From JAKJGA01 sp029554345 (lineage in GTDB: Bacteria > Spirochaetota > UBA4802 > JAFGJZ01): DNA of 64,000 bases. Positions 16,877 through 24,671 of the stretch are shown here, piece after piece (the stretch's first letter is position 1; each line of letters begins with the position of its first letter). The notes beneath the pieces were generated by a model that was not told the DNA's origin, ran no database searches, and saw nothing but the letters and a program-made list of their open reading frames with translations. The position numbers and the translations under genes were made by a program. Location: positions 1 to 64,000 of the forward strand of contig DAOPBR010000004.1 of the NCBI GenBank assembly GCA_035395685.1. Direction: 5' to 3'.

Positions 16877-17674
16877 TCAGTCATTGCTCTTAAAGAAGAA
16901 AACGTCAGCGCTTCCGCCGTCATCATCCTTGTTGTCTTTTCCATCTTGATTTCTGGAAGAATTAATTCTTTTAACTCTTTTTCTCACAGATTCTCTTGCT
17001 TTAACATCCCCGGAATCAATTTTAGAAAACATTTCTTTGTTTTCCTGCGTTACTTCCTTCATTTCTGAATCTTTTTTGAGTGCAACTGCCTTGTCTTTGT
17101 CTATATCGCTTTTTTTAATTTTCTGTGTTTTAGAAACCTCTGCGCGTTCATTCTCTTCTACTACAACAGGTTTTGATTTCGGTGATGAAACTTCGACTTT
17201 GCCGTCAATACAGCTGACGGATGATGATTTTTTATCATGCGATACGAAAAATGTTGTTCCGCGGACAGCGGCTGTGCAGGTCGGCGTATTGATTTGAAAA
17301 TTATCTTTTTTCATCAGCTTGTTTTTTACAATCCCCATTACTCTGCCTTTTTCAAGCTTGAATATGGTGTTGTCTGAATTCGCGTCTAAATCATGTAAAA
17401 GAACATCAACCGAAACGATGCTGTCTCCGAAAAGTTTAATGGCGTTCTCTGCTATGTAAATCTCGCAGATTGAATCTTTCCCGACGGTTTTGATTTTCAT
17501 TCCGGAATCGAGCGGAAGACCCGCTTTAGCAGTTATTTCTGTTCCGTCTTTGCCGATTAAATAAACTTTTCCTACAATGAAATTAACAAGACCGATTTTA
17601 AAAGGCTTAGTCTCGTTTTTTGAGCAGGCAGAAAGAGCAAACAAAAGGCAAATCGCCGCTACCCCTTTTTTCAT
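16877..17674 (-). CDS. FecR-domain lipoprotein
   Basis: A 265-residue lipoprotein (lipobox LSAC). A FecR domain (about 28-165) begins VNFIVGKVYLIG and includes the conserved core INTPTCTAAVRGTTFFV. The C-terminal 90 residues are rich in Lys, Glu, Asp and Ser and probably disordered. GGGGGTT precedes the start. FecR domains elsewhere are anti-sigma regulators or surface proteins. There is no sigma factor or TonB receptor nearby and the domain is anchored by a lipid rather than a transmembrane helix, so a structural envelope role is more likely. Converges on trpS. Confidence 0.8.
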   Translation of the reverse strand: MKKGVAAICLLFALSACSKNETKPFKIGLVNFIVGKVYLIGKDGTEITAKAGLPLDSGMKIKTVGKDSICEIYIAENAIKLFGDSIVSVDVLLHDLDANSDNTIFKLEKGRVMGIVKNKLMKKDNFQINTPTCTAAVRGTTFFVSHDKKSSSVSCIDGKVEVSSPKSKPVVVEENERAEVSKTQKIKKSDIDKDKAVALKKDSEMKEVTQENKEMFSKIDSGDVKARESVRKRVKRINSSRNQDGKDNKDDDGGSADVFFFKSND

Positions 17675-17917
17675 TGAACCCCCAATAATATTTTTGAATT
17701 TTATATTTTTTGTTAATCTGAGACTATGTTTTGTCTTTTGTCAAGTCATCCTTTAATAACTCTGCGGATAACTTAATGAGATAAGATTTATGAGTATAAC
17801 AGTAGAATGAATAAAATTTACTATTTGGTTAGTTATAATGAATGTAAATCAGAGGCTTATTCATATAGTAAAAGATTTGTTGACAAAAACAACATCGGAA
17901 GACTTTCATTAAGAAAA

Positions 17918-18001
17918 GCCGCGATGGTGAAATTGGTATACACGCCAGATTCAGGTTCTGGTGGGGGTTTCCCTGTGAGGGTTCGAGTCCCTCTCGCGGC
18001 A
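17918..18001 (+). tRNA. tRNA-Leu (CAG)
   Basis: Class II tRNA of 84 bases. Acceptor GCCGCGA/TCGCGGC, anticodon stem CCAGA/TCTGG around loop TTCAGGT (anticodon CAG), a long variable arm, and a GAGGG/CCCTC T-stem with TTCGAGT. CCA is not encoded. Confidence 0.95.
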
Positions 18002-18021
18002 AAGTTTTTCCAGGAGCTATT

Positions 18022-18630
18022 TTGTCTGATATTAGTTTCCGTGACTCTAATTTTCAAATAGCAATGATAGCCTATTCCGCTATAGAATCCAGAATAAGTC
18101 CCTCTTCTGTTTCATTCAGTTTTTTCGAGTGTCTTAAAATTCTTTCAATGAAATGCGGAATTGCCGAAGATAAAACTCAAAAATTGTGTGTCAGCGCAGC
18201 TTTTCATGATATCGGAATGGTTCTTCTCCCGGATTCAATAGTATGTCATGAAGGCGTATATTCTCCGAAAGACAAAGATGCCGTTTTCGATCATACTCTT
18301 AACGGACGGGACATGATTCTTGACGCCGGAGGAGATTTGTCAGGTTTTGCCGCTGAAATTGCTTTGACCCATCATGAAAATTATGACGGAACCGGCTATC
18401 CATACGGAATTAAAGGAAATGAGATACCTTTTTATTCAAGGATAGTATCTGTTGCCGATTGTTTTGATGCCATGTGTTCTGACAGATTCTATCGCAAGGC
18501 TTTTTCTCCGGAAGATGCGTTTAATCTCATTCTTGCGGAAAGAGGCCGTAAATACGATCCTGAAATTCTTGACAATTTAGGACTTTGTTTTGATAAACTA
18601 ACTGAGATTTATTTAAACGGCAATTTATGA
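18022..18630 (+). CDS. HD-GYP-type phosphohydrolase
   Basis: A 202-residue stand-alone domain of the HD-GYP family, which hydrolyses cyclic di-GMP. The HD dyad is His62-Asp63 in HDIGM. The GYP region reads HHENYDGTGYPYGIKG, followed by RIVSVADCFDAM and RFYRKAF, all conserved. There is no receiver or sensor domain and no membrane segment, so its activity must be controlled by another partner or by expression. The TTG start at 18022 is supported by AGGAG 7 bases upstream, and it lies only 20 bases past the tRNA-Leu gene. Co-transcription with the tRNA is possible. Confidence 0.85.
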   Translation: MSDISFRDSNFQIAMIAYSAIESRISPSSVSFSFFECLKILSMKCGIAEDKTQKLCVSAAFHDIGMVLLPDSIVCHEGVYSPKDKDAVFDHTLNGRDMILDAGGDLSGFAAEIALTHHENYDGTGYPYGIKGNEIPFYSRIVSVADCFDAMCSDRFYRKAFSPEDAFNLILAERGRKYDPEILDNLGLCFDKLTEIYLNGNL

Positions 18631-18722
18631 AAAATTTGCCGAAATTATATGTATAATGAATATCCGTTTATTGTTTTTTTACAGGTTCTGGGTAAAACGG
18701 GAATGTTCAGAAGGAATTAAAA

Positions 18723-19463
18723 ATGAGTTTTATAAAACTGAATAAAGCATGGATTCCGAATTCAATTACCATGGGTAATCTTCTGTTCGGATTTCTTTCA
18801 ATAATATTTGCATCATCCGGTCATTATGAAAGAGCCGGAATGTGTATTCTTTTTGCAGCACTCCTTGACGGATTTGACGGTCAGGTCGCCCGAATGCTTG
18901 GAGTATCGAGCAAAATAGGAGCTGAACTTGATTCCCTTGCTGATTGTGTTGCCTTCGGAATTGCGCCGGGGTTTCTGGCATATTCGGCATATTTCCGAAA
19001 AATAGCACTCAATATCAATCTGGAACAGCATATTGTTTTAGGTATGTTTATTGCCGCCATTTTTCCTCTTTGTGCAGCTTACCGCCTGGCGCGTTTTAAT
19101 GTTTCTCACGAATCAAATTCTTTTTCGGGTCTACCGTCTCCTATTGCGGGTATAATAATTGCTCTTATACCGATATCATTTTCAGATACAGATTATATTC
19201 AGAGATTTCTTCCGGTATTTGCCGTATTTTTTGTTCTTGTAGCTCTTCTTATGGTTTCAACCGTAAAATTTTCAAAGCCTCAGGCAAGTGTTCTAAAGAA
19301 GATTCACGGTGTTAAACTCATTCTTCTGATTCTCATTGTCATCGGAATGTCAATACTCCTGAAAAAATGGATTCTTTTTATTTTTATCGGGCTGATTGTA
19401 ATTTATATTTTTTCCGGCCTTTACAGCTTTCTCATACAGTTGATTCAGGATAGAAAGTATTAG
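18723..19463 (+). CDS. pssA: CDP-diacylglycerol-serine O-phosphatidyltransferase
   Basis: Makes phosphatidylserine from CDP-diacylglycerol and serine, the precursor of phosphatidylethanolamine. An integral membrane protein of 246 residues with about seven hydrophobic segments. The CDP-alcohol phosphotransferase motif D-G-x2-A-R-x8-G-x3-D-x3-D is intact as DGFDGQVARM ... GAELDSLAD. The following FGIAPGFLAYS is typical of the type II serine enzymes. AAGGAA precedes the ATG. No psd gene is seen in the window. The small yaiI-like gene follows after 11 bases. Confidence 0.92.
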   Translation: MSFIKLNKAWIPNSITMGNLLFGFLSIIFASSGHYERAGMCILFAALLDGFDGQVARMLGVSSKIGAELDSLADCVAFGIAPGFLAYSAYFRKIALNINLEQHIVLGMFIAAIFPLCAAYRLARFNVSHESNSFSGLPSPIAGIIIALIPISFSDTDYIQRFLPVFAVFFVLVALLMVSTVKFSKPQASVLKKIHGVKLILLILIVIGMSILLKKWILFIFIGLIVIYIFSGLYSFLIQLIQDRKY

Positions 19464-19474
19464 ACAGATTTATC

Positions 19475-19930
19475 TTGAGAATTTTTGTTGATGCTGATGC
19501 GGTTCCGTCAGCTGTGAGGGAAATGTTATTCCGTGCAGCTGACAGAGTAGGGGTTGGTGTTATACTTGTTGCAAATATCCCTCTAAAAATTCCGGAATCA
19601 GTTTATATCTCAGGAGTTGTTGTTTCTTCTTTTCCTGATGCAGCCGATGACTACATTGCTTCAGAGGTTTCGGCTGGAGAACTTGTTATCACTTCTGATG
19701 TTCCTCTTGCATCCCGGGTTGTGGAAAAGAATTCATTTGTCATAGATTTCCGGGGAAATTTAATAACAGATAGAAACATTCATGAAAGACTCGCGGTACG
19801 CAATTTGATGGATGAATTGAGGCAGGCTGGAGAAAGTACTGACCGACCGTCATTTTTCAGCGAAAGAGATAAAAGAAATTTCGCTAATCAGCTGGACGTT
19901 TTTCTTTCTAAACATTGCAGAAAAATATAA
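19475..19930 (+). CDS. UPF0178 (YaiI/YqxD) family protein
   Basis: A 151-residue cytoplasmic protein of the YaiI/YqxD family, which has a PIN-like nuclease fold but no assigned substrate. Conserved elements: FVDADAVP at the N-terminus, DAADDYIASEV, and VITSDVPLASRVVEK, which together carry the acidic residues of the fold. The TTG start at 19475 gives the correct family N-terminus (FVDAD at residue 4). The ribosome site is weak, so translation may depend on coupling with pssA 11 bases upstream. Confidence 0.88.
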   Translation: MRIFVDADAVPSAVREMLFRAADRVGVGVILVANIPLKIPESVYISGVVVSSFPDAADDYIASEVSAGELVITSDVPLASRVVEKNSFVIDFRGNLITDRNIHERLAVRNLMDELRQAGESTDRPSFFSERDKRNFANQLDVFLSKHCRKI

Positions 19931-19982
19931 GACAGAACGTTTTCTTCCAATTCAGAATAATCATAAAAAGGGATAATAATTT

Positions 19983-20177
19983 ATGCAGGGAAATACGCGA
20001 AAATCAATTCATCCGGGAATGAAAGTGGGAATAGTTTTAAAAAAGGACCAAAAAACAGGTGTTATAACCGAAGGATGTGTTAAGCGGATTCTTACTAATT
20101 CGCCCGAACACCCTCACGGTATTAAGGTTGAACTTGAGTCGGGTGCTATCGGCAGAGTCAAACAAATACTTTCTTGA
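19983..20177 (+). CDS. YwbE family small protein
   Basis: A 64-residue protein matching the YwbE family (DUF2196): IHPGMKVGIVLKKDQKTG, TEGCVKRILTNSPEHPHGIKV, and GAIGRVKQIL. It has the look of a compact beta-barrel and no transmembrane segment. AAGGGA lies 9 bases before the ATG. The function of the family is not established. It probably travels in the same transcript as the preceding small gene. Confidence 0.85.
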   Translation: MQGNTRKSIHPGMKVGIVLKKDQKTGVITEGCVKRILTNSPEHPHGIKVELESGAIGRVKQILS

Positions 20178-20236
20178 GAATCATGTAATCCTTATATAAT
20201 GCTTGGTTCTACCGGTTAAATTTCCGATAATTAAGC

Positions 20237-21712
20237 ATGAATCAAATCAGTTTCAGTACAAATGCCGCTAAAAGCGGCAGGATGACATTGTCTGTTATTA
20301 GTGAAGACGGACATGAAGTATTTATTCACAGTAGAATTCATCCGGAAAATGATAAATCTGTTTCATTATCTGAAGATTTTTCAGGATGTGTGATTCTTCT
20401 CGGTTTGGGTCTCGGATATCATGTAATGAACCTGAATGCTGAAAAAATTAAAGAACTGATTGTTGTTGAAATTTCTGAAGAAATCGCACAAATAGGTAAG
20501 GATATTGTTTTAGAAAACAGTTCGCAAAAAGCCAAGATTAATTTTGTTTCTCCGGAATCAAAAGAATTTTCAGATAAATTTTGGGAACAGCTGATAAATA
20601 TTGAGACTTCATCGTCGTTTGTTATTCTTGAACATCCTGCCTCAGTTAGAGCTTTCCCTTCATATTATACAAAAGCAAGAGAAACATTGAGTTCTTATAT
20701 CTCAAAAAAAGCCTCTGATACTCTCACCATAAAAAAGTTCGGCATTTTATATTTTAAAAACATTTTAAATAACATGGATTCCTTTGTTTCTTCGTCTTCA
20801 ATTGAGTGCTTCAAAGATAAATTTAATGAATATGAAGCAGTTATTGTTTCTTCCGGCCCATCCATTGACTTATATGCAGAGAAAATTAAAAATATTGAAA
20901 GTAAAGTTTTTGTTATTGCCGTCGATTCTGCTCTTCCTGTTTTGGCGGAAAATAAAATAGAACCTGATTTTGTTGTTTCAATAGATCCTCAAGCTTATAC
21001 ATGGGAGCATCTTAATTTAATAAAATCATCAACTATATTGATACAGTCGCTTACCGCATATGATGCCGTAAAAACTGATCATCAGTATTTCTATCTTAAT
21101 TCGCATCCTTTGTGTCAGATAATAGATCATCTTTTCGATGTAGAAAACATTGATTCAAAATGCGGAAATGTCGCCGGAGATGCTATTCATTTTGCAAAAT
21201 ACTGCGGATTCAGAAAAACATATATTACAGGAATTGATTCATCTTTTCCGTTTCATGAGATTTATTCAAGATCAAGTTCGTATCAGAAAAGATTTTTATT
21301 CAGATCATCACGGCTGAATACATTGGAGAAACAGAACTCGGATTACATTTTTAAAAATTCATCAAATTATAAAATCGGTGGAATTAATACCCGGAAATCA
21401 TTTATAAATTATAAAAATGCTATTGAAAAAATGCTGGATGATAAGTTTGTTCATATAAGCAAGTATTCTCTGCCTCTGAAAAACTGTGTGTTGTCTGATG
21501 AAATAGAAATTACATCTTATGAATCTGATAAAAGAAAAATGTTGAACAACATAGTCAAATCGGGTAATATCCTGAATATTTCTAAGAAGAAATTAAATGA
21601 TTTTGTAATGCAGAAGGAAGTGCGGGAAGAATTATTTGAGCAGTCCTTATCCGGCTGCAGTGAAGCACATACGAAAAAATTATTGGAGCTTATGAAATGC
21701 GTGTTGGTGTAA
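20237..21712 (+). CDS. DUF115/MptE-like protein, possible motility-associated glycosyltransferase
   Basis: A 491-residue cytoplasmic protein. The DUF115 domain starts near residue 195 with AVIVSSGPSID and continues VFVIAVDSALPVL and PDFVVSIDPQ, the signature shared with 6-hydroxymethylpterin diphosphokinase MptE and with motility accessory factor (Maf) proteins. Bacterial members of this size are usually linked to flagellin glycosylation. The N-terminal part (GVILLGLGLGYHV-like) resembles a Rossmann strand. Its last 16 bases overlap coaE, so the three genes to 23063 form one operon. The substrate is not determinable. Confidence 0.75.
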   Translation: MNQISFSTNAAKSGRMTLSVISEDGHEVFIHSRIHPENDKSVSLSEDFSGCVILLGLGLGYHVMNLNAEKIKELIVVEISEEIAQIGKDIVLENSSQKAKINFVSPESKEFSDKFWEQLINIETSSSFVILEHPASVRAFPSYYTKARETLSSYISKKASDTLTIKKFGILYFKNILNNMDSFVSSSSIECFKDKFNEYEAVIVSSGPSIDLYAEKIKNIESKVFVIAVDSALPVLAENKIEPDFVVSIDPQAYTWEHLNLIKSSTILIQSLTAYDAVKTDHQYFYLNSHPLCQIIDHLFDVENIDSKCGNVAGDAIHFAKYCGFRKTYITGIDSSFPFHEIYSRSSSYQKRFLFRSSRLNTLEKQNSDYIFKNSSNYKIGGINTRKSFINYKNAIEKMLDDKFVHISKYSLPLKNCVLSDEIEITSYESDKRKMLNNIVKSGNILNISKKKLNDFVMQKEVREELFEQSLSGCSEAHTKKLLELMKCVLV

Positions 21713-22296
21713 CGGGGAATTATTCTTCAGGAAAAAGTACTGTTTGCTCGTTTTTCGAAGAGCTTGGAGGGGCGATAATCGATACTGATATTATTGCCCG
21801 GCAGGTTCTTGAAAAAGGAAGTAATGGACTAAAAAAAATTACAGAGTCATTCGGGGAAGAATTTATTCGTCCGGACGGCGAACTTGACAGAAGAAAGCTT
21901 GCTTACCATGTTTTTAAATCCGAAGAGCTCACGAAGAAACTGAATTTAATCGTTCATCCGCTTATTACTGATATTGTAATAAAAGAAAGTATCGGAAATG
22001 ACAGAATATATTTTATTAATGCACCTCTGCTTTTTGAGGCAAAATTGAATCCTCTCATGGAGAAAAATATAATAGTTGTTGCCGAAGAGAACCTAATGAT
22101 CGAAAGGGGCATGGCTAGAGATAAGCTGTCGGAGGAAGAAATACGGGATCGTCTTTCCCGCCAATTTTCTGTTAAGGAAAAAATCAAATTTTCCGATTAT
22201 GTAATATATAATTCTGGAGATTTAACAGAAACAAGACGGCAGGTGGAAGATATATGGAAAATTTTAATGAGTCTTTTCAGCAGCAAAAACCTATAA
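21697..22296 (+). CDS. coaE: Dephospho-CoA kinase
   Basis: Phosphorylates the 3' hydroxyl of dephospho-CoA, the last step of coenzyme A synthesis. 199 residues, the usual size. P-loop GNYSSGKST (residues 7-15), DTD at 30-32, the LID-region VHPLI, and NAPLLFE are all recognisable. GGAG lies 8 bases before the ATG. It overlaps the upstream gene by 16 bases and the downstream SPOR gene by 43 bases, so translational coupling is likely. Confidence 0.95.
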   Translation: MRVGVTGNYSSGKSTVCSFFEELGGAIIDTDIIARQVLEKGSNGLKKITESFGEEFIRPDGELDRRKLAYHVFKSEELTKKLNLIVHPLITDIVIKESIGNDRIYFINAPLLFEAKLNPLMEKNIIVVAEENLMIERGMARDKLSEEEIRDRLSRQFSVKEKIKFSDYVIYNSGDLTETRRQVEDIWKILMSLFSSKNL

Positions 22297-23063
22297 GAAA
22301 AGAAGTTAAGGAAAAGAGCATTTATTCCCTTAATCTTGACGGGACAAGAATCGCTATTTTATGCTTTATAATTGTAGCGATAGTTGCGGTTACATTCCTT
22401 ATCGGAATGAAAATATCTGATGATGAATCAGTTCAGCTTCCTGAAGCTGTGACTACGCCAACAGACAACGGATTTATATCGGGAGACCCTCTGAGCACCA
22501 TTCCTGATGAAGTTCCTTCTTCGGGAGCACAGACAGATTTGAGTTCAAAAGAAACTGGTGTTCAGTCTGTTAAAGATCCCTTATTTGCCGAAAATCAGAA
22601 TGTGAAAACTGATTTGGATGAGAAGGAAGAAAAGACAATTCTTTCTGCAAAGAATAATGAAAGTCCGGTTCGCAGCTCAAAACCGAAAATCTCGTCAAAA
22701 CCCAAGAAAAACAATAAATATGCTTCATCTAAAAAGCATGAATCAGCGGTAAAAAATACAAATGTAAAACCTGCATTTGCTTCAGTCAGCAGAAAGAATC
22801 ATGAAGAGCGCATCTCGGTTTCAAAAGGAAAATTCGCGGTTCAGGTAGCCTCTTTTGATACTTTGTCAAAAGCCAAATCGGAAGTTGCATATCTGAAATC
22901 TATTCATTTTGATGCTTATATTGATAAGACAAGTGTTGACGGACAGATGTTTTTTAGAGTCAAAATTGGACGTCTTGCGACTAAATCAGAAGCTTCTGAT
23001 CTTCTTGATAAAGTTCAGGAAGAAAGCAGATATTCTGAATCGTTTATAGTTAAAGAAATATAA
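22254..23063 (+). CDS. SPOR-domain membrane protein
   Basis: A 269-residue bitopic protein: cytoplasmic tail of about 30 residues, one membrane helix (about 33-52), a long Ser/Lys/Glu-rich linker, and a C-terminal SPOR domain (about 190-265) beginning KFAVQVASFDTLSKAKSEV and ending FFRVKIGRLATKSEA. SPOR domains bind denuded peptidoglycan at division sites, so a role in septation or cell-wall remodelling is expected. It overlaps coaE by 43 bases. A strong terminator follows. Confidence 0.88.
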   Translation: MENFNESFQQQKPIRKEVKEKSIYSLNLDGTRIAILCFIIVAIVAVTFLIGMKISDDESVQLPEAVTTPTDNGFISGDPLSTIPDEVPSSGAQTDLSSKETGVQSVKDPLFAENQNVKTDLDEKEEKTILSAKNNESPVRSSKPKISSKPKKNNKYASSKKHESAVKNTNVKPAFASVSRKNHEERISVSKGKFAVQVASFDTLSKAKSEVAYLKSIHFDAYIDKTSVDGQMFFRVKIGRLATKSEASDLLDKVQEESRYSESFIVKEI

Positions 23064-23084
23064 ATATATCAACAGCTGGATACG

Positions 23085-23114
23085 AAGGCAGACTGAACAG
23101 GTCTGCCTTTTTTA
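23085..23114 (+). terminator. Intrinsic terminator ending the DUF115-coaE-SPOR operon
   Basis: Stem AAGGCAGAC/GTCTGCCTT with a short loop and a T6 run. Confidence 0.88.
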
Positions 23115-23208
23115 TATAATCAGTGTTTTTCGGCGTAATGTAAAATATTTGACAGGTGAAAAATCTGAATAACACTTATGTAATATCAATTTATTGCCGG
23201 AGTGTAAG

Positions 23209-24618
23209 ATGGTTTTAATTTCCCATAAGATCAAAATGTTTATATCGGTAACATTTTTCCTTATACCGCTATTCCTTCATCAGGAGGCGGAATCATCAAC
23301 CGCTGGACCTCTTTTTTTTCAGATTCATTTTACTTCAGTGATTTCAAATATATCTTATGAAAAGGCCGAACAGATTTTAGAAGGCAAAATCAGCAATTTC
23401 AGGGATATCGGGGGAGAAAATATTCCGATAAAAATATTCGCTGAGAAAAAGATATCTTCATATCTGCGAAAAGAATATCCTCGTCTTAGATTTTATGAAT
23501 CTGATTTTTTTAAAGCGGTGGAGTATTCCGGTAAAGGTTTTCTCGGAATATGTTCTGTAGAAGCTTTGAGTCCATGCGCCAAAACGCTTTACATAGACGG
23601 TTTATTGCCATGGGGGGAAATTGACTCTGATTATGTTCTCAGTTCATCTTCAGGATATCCGCTCAGGCGCGATTATGTGCCCTCCTGGAGTGATTCTGAA
23701 CATGTCAGCGTGATTCAGACCGGTGTTACTGCTATGACGAGGGCATTTATTCCTGCAGTTGATAAGGGAGATGATGTCTGTGAACCGGTAAAAGAAACCT
23801 GGCGTATAACTTCTTCCGCTGATATTTCTATGACTTCCAACGAAGTTTCATTTGATGAAAACTGCTCATATCCTTTTCCTAACCGCATGAAGTTCTGCTC
23901 TCCTTACCGCTACTTTGAGATATTGAAAAAATCGGGATTTAATATGATTGAACTTACCGGAAATCATAACAATGATTACGGCCGTGATGATAACACAAAG
24001 ACGATTGAGCTATATAAAAAGAACGGAATAAATTACTTCGGCGGCGGGCTTAATGAAAAAGAAGCTTCTGAGATAAAATATATAAATGTGCGCGGTCGCA
24101 AATTCGCATTTATCGGATTCAATCAATGGGGGCCTGCTGAGGCATGGGCAAGCGCTGATCAGCCTGGAGCATGCAGATTGACTGAGACTAAGTATTTTGC
24201 GGCTGTAAGCGAAGCCGTCTCGAATGCTGATTTTGTTTTTGTTTCGGTTCAATGGGGCAATGAAAACGATCCTGTTCCATATCCCATTCAAAAAGAATAT
24301 TTCAGAAAAGCGGCAGAAATGGGAGCAACCATAATGGTTTCTTCGTCCTCTCATCGCGCTATGGGCCTTGAATTTCACAGCGGAAAATTTATATCTTACG
24401 GGCTTGGTAATTTTTTATTCGATCAGATGCAGACTGTAAACCACCGCAGAGGAATGATTGCCCGGCATCATTTTTACGGAAAGAAGCATATATCGACTGA
24501 ACTGATACCATACCTCATATATAATCATTCTCAGCCGAGACTGCAGAAGGGAAAAGATGCCCAGGAATTGATGCGAGAAGTTTATAAATACAGTTTGGGA
24601 TCGGTATTTGGAAAATAG
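23209..24618 (+). CDS. CapA-family protein with N-terminal PBP-like domain
   Basis: A 469-residue exported protein. After a signal peptide, residues about 40-170 resemble the first lobe of a phosphate-binding PstS-like protein: ISYEKAEQILEGKISNFRDIGGENIPI matches the pattern of those proteins closely. The C-terminal part is the CapA metallophosphatase-like fold: DISMTSNEVSF, LTGNHNNDYG, FIGFNQWGP, VSVQWG, SSSSHRAMG and GLGNFLFDQ. CapA relatives act in poly-gamma-glutamate capsule anchoring. The ATG at 23209 with CCGGAG is chosen over an upstream TTG. The LtaS-like gene follows, so both may act on surface polymers. The fusion is unusual. Confidence 0.8.
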   Translation: MVLISHKIKMFISVTFFLIPLFLHQEAESSTAGPLFFQIHFTSVISNISYEKAEQILEGKISNFRDIGGENIPIKIFAEKKISSYLRKEYPRLRFYESDFFKAVEYSGKGFLGICSVEALSPCAKTLYIDGLLPWGEIDSDYVLSSSSGYPLRRDYVPSWSDSEHVSVIQTGVTAMTRAFIPAVDKGDDVCEPVKETWRITSSADISMTSNEVSFDENCSYPFPNRMKFCSPYRYFEILKKSGFNMIELTGNHNNDYGRDDNTKTIELYKKNGINYFGGGLNEKEASEIKYINVRGRKFAFIGFNQWGPAEAWASADQPGACRLTETKYFAAVSEAVSNADFVFVSVQWGNENDPVPYPIQKEYFRKAAEMGATIMVSSSSHRAMGLEFHSGKFISYGLGNFLFDQMQTVNHRRGMIARHHFYGKKHISTELIPYLIYNHSQPRLQKGKDAQELMREVYKYSLGSVFGK

Positions 24619-24671
24619 TAATAGACTGCAGTAAACGATATGTTATTTGAGGTCAATTGGAAGGATAAACC

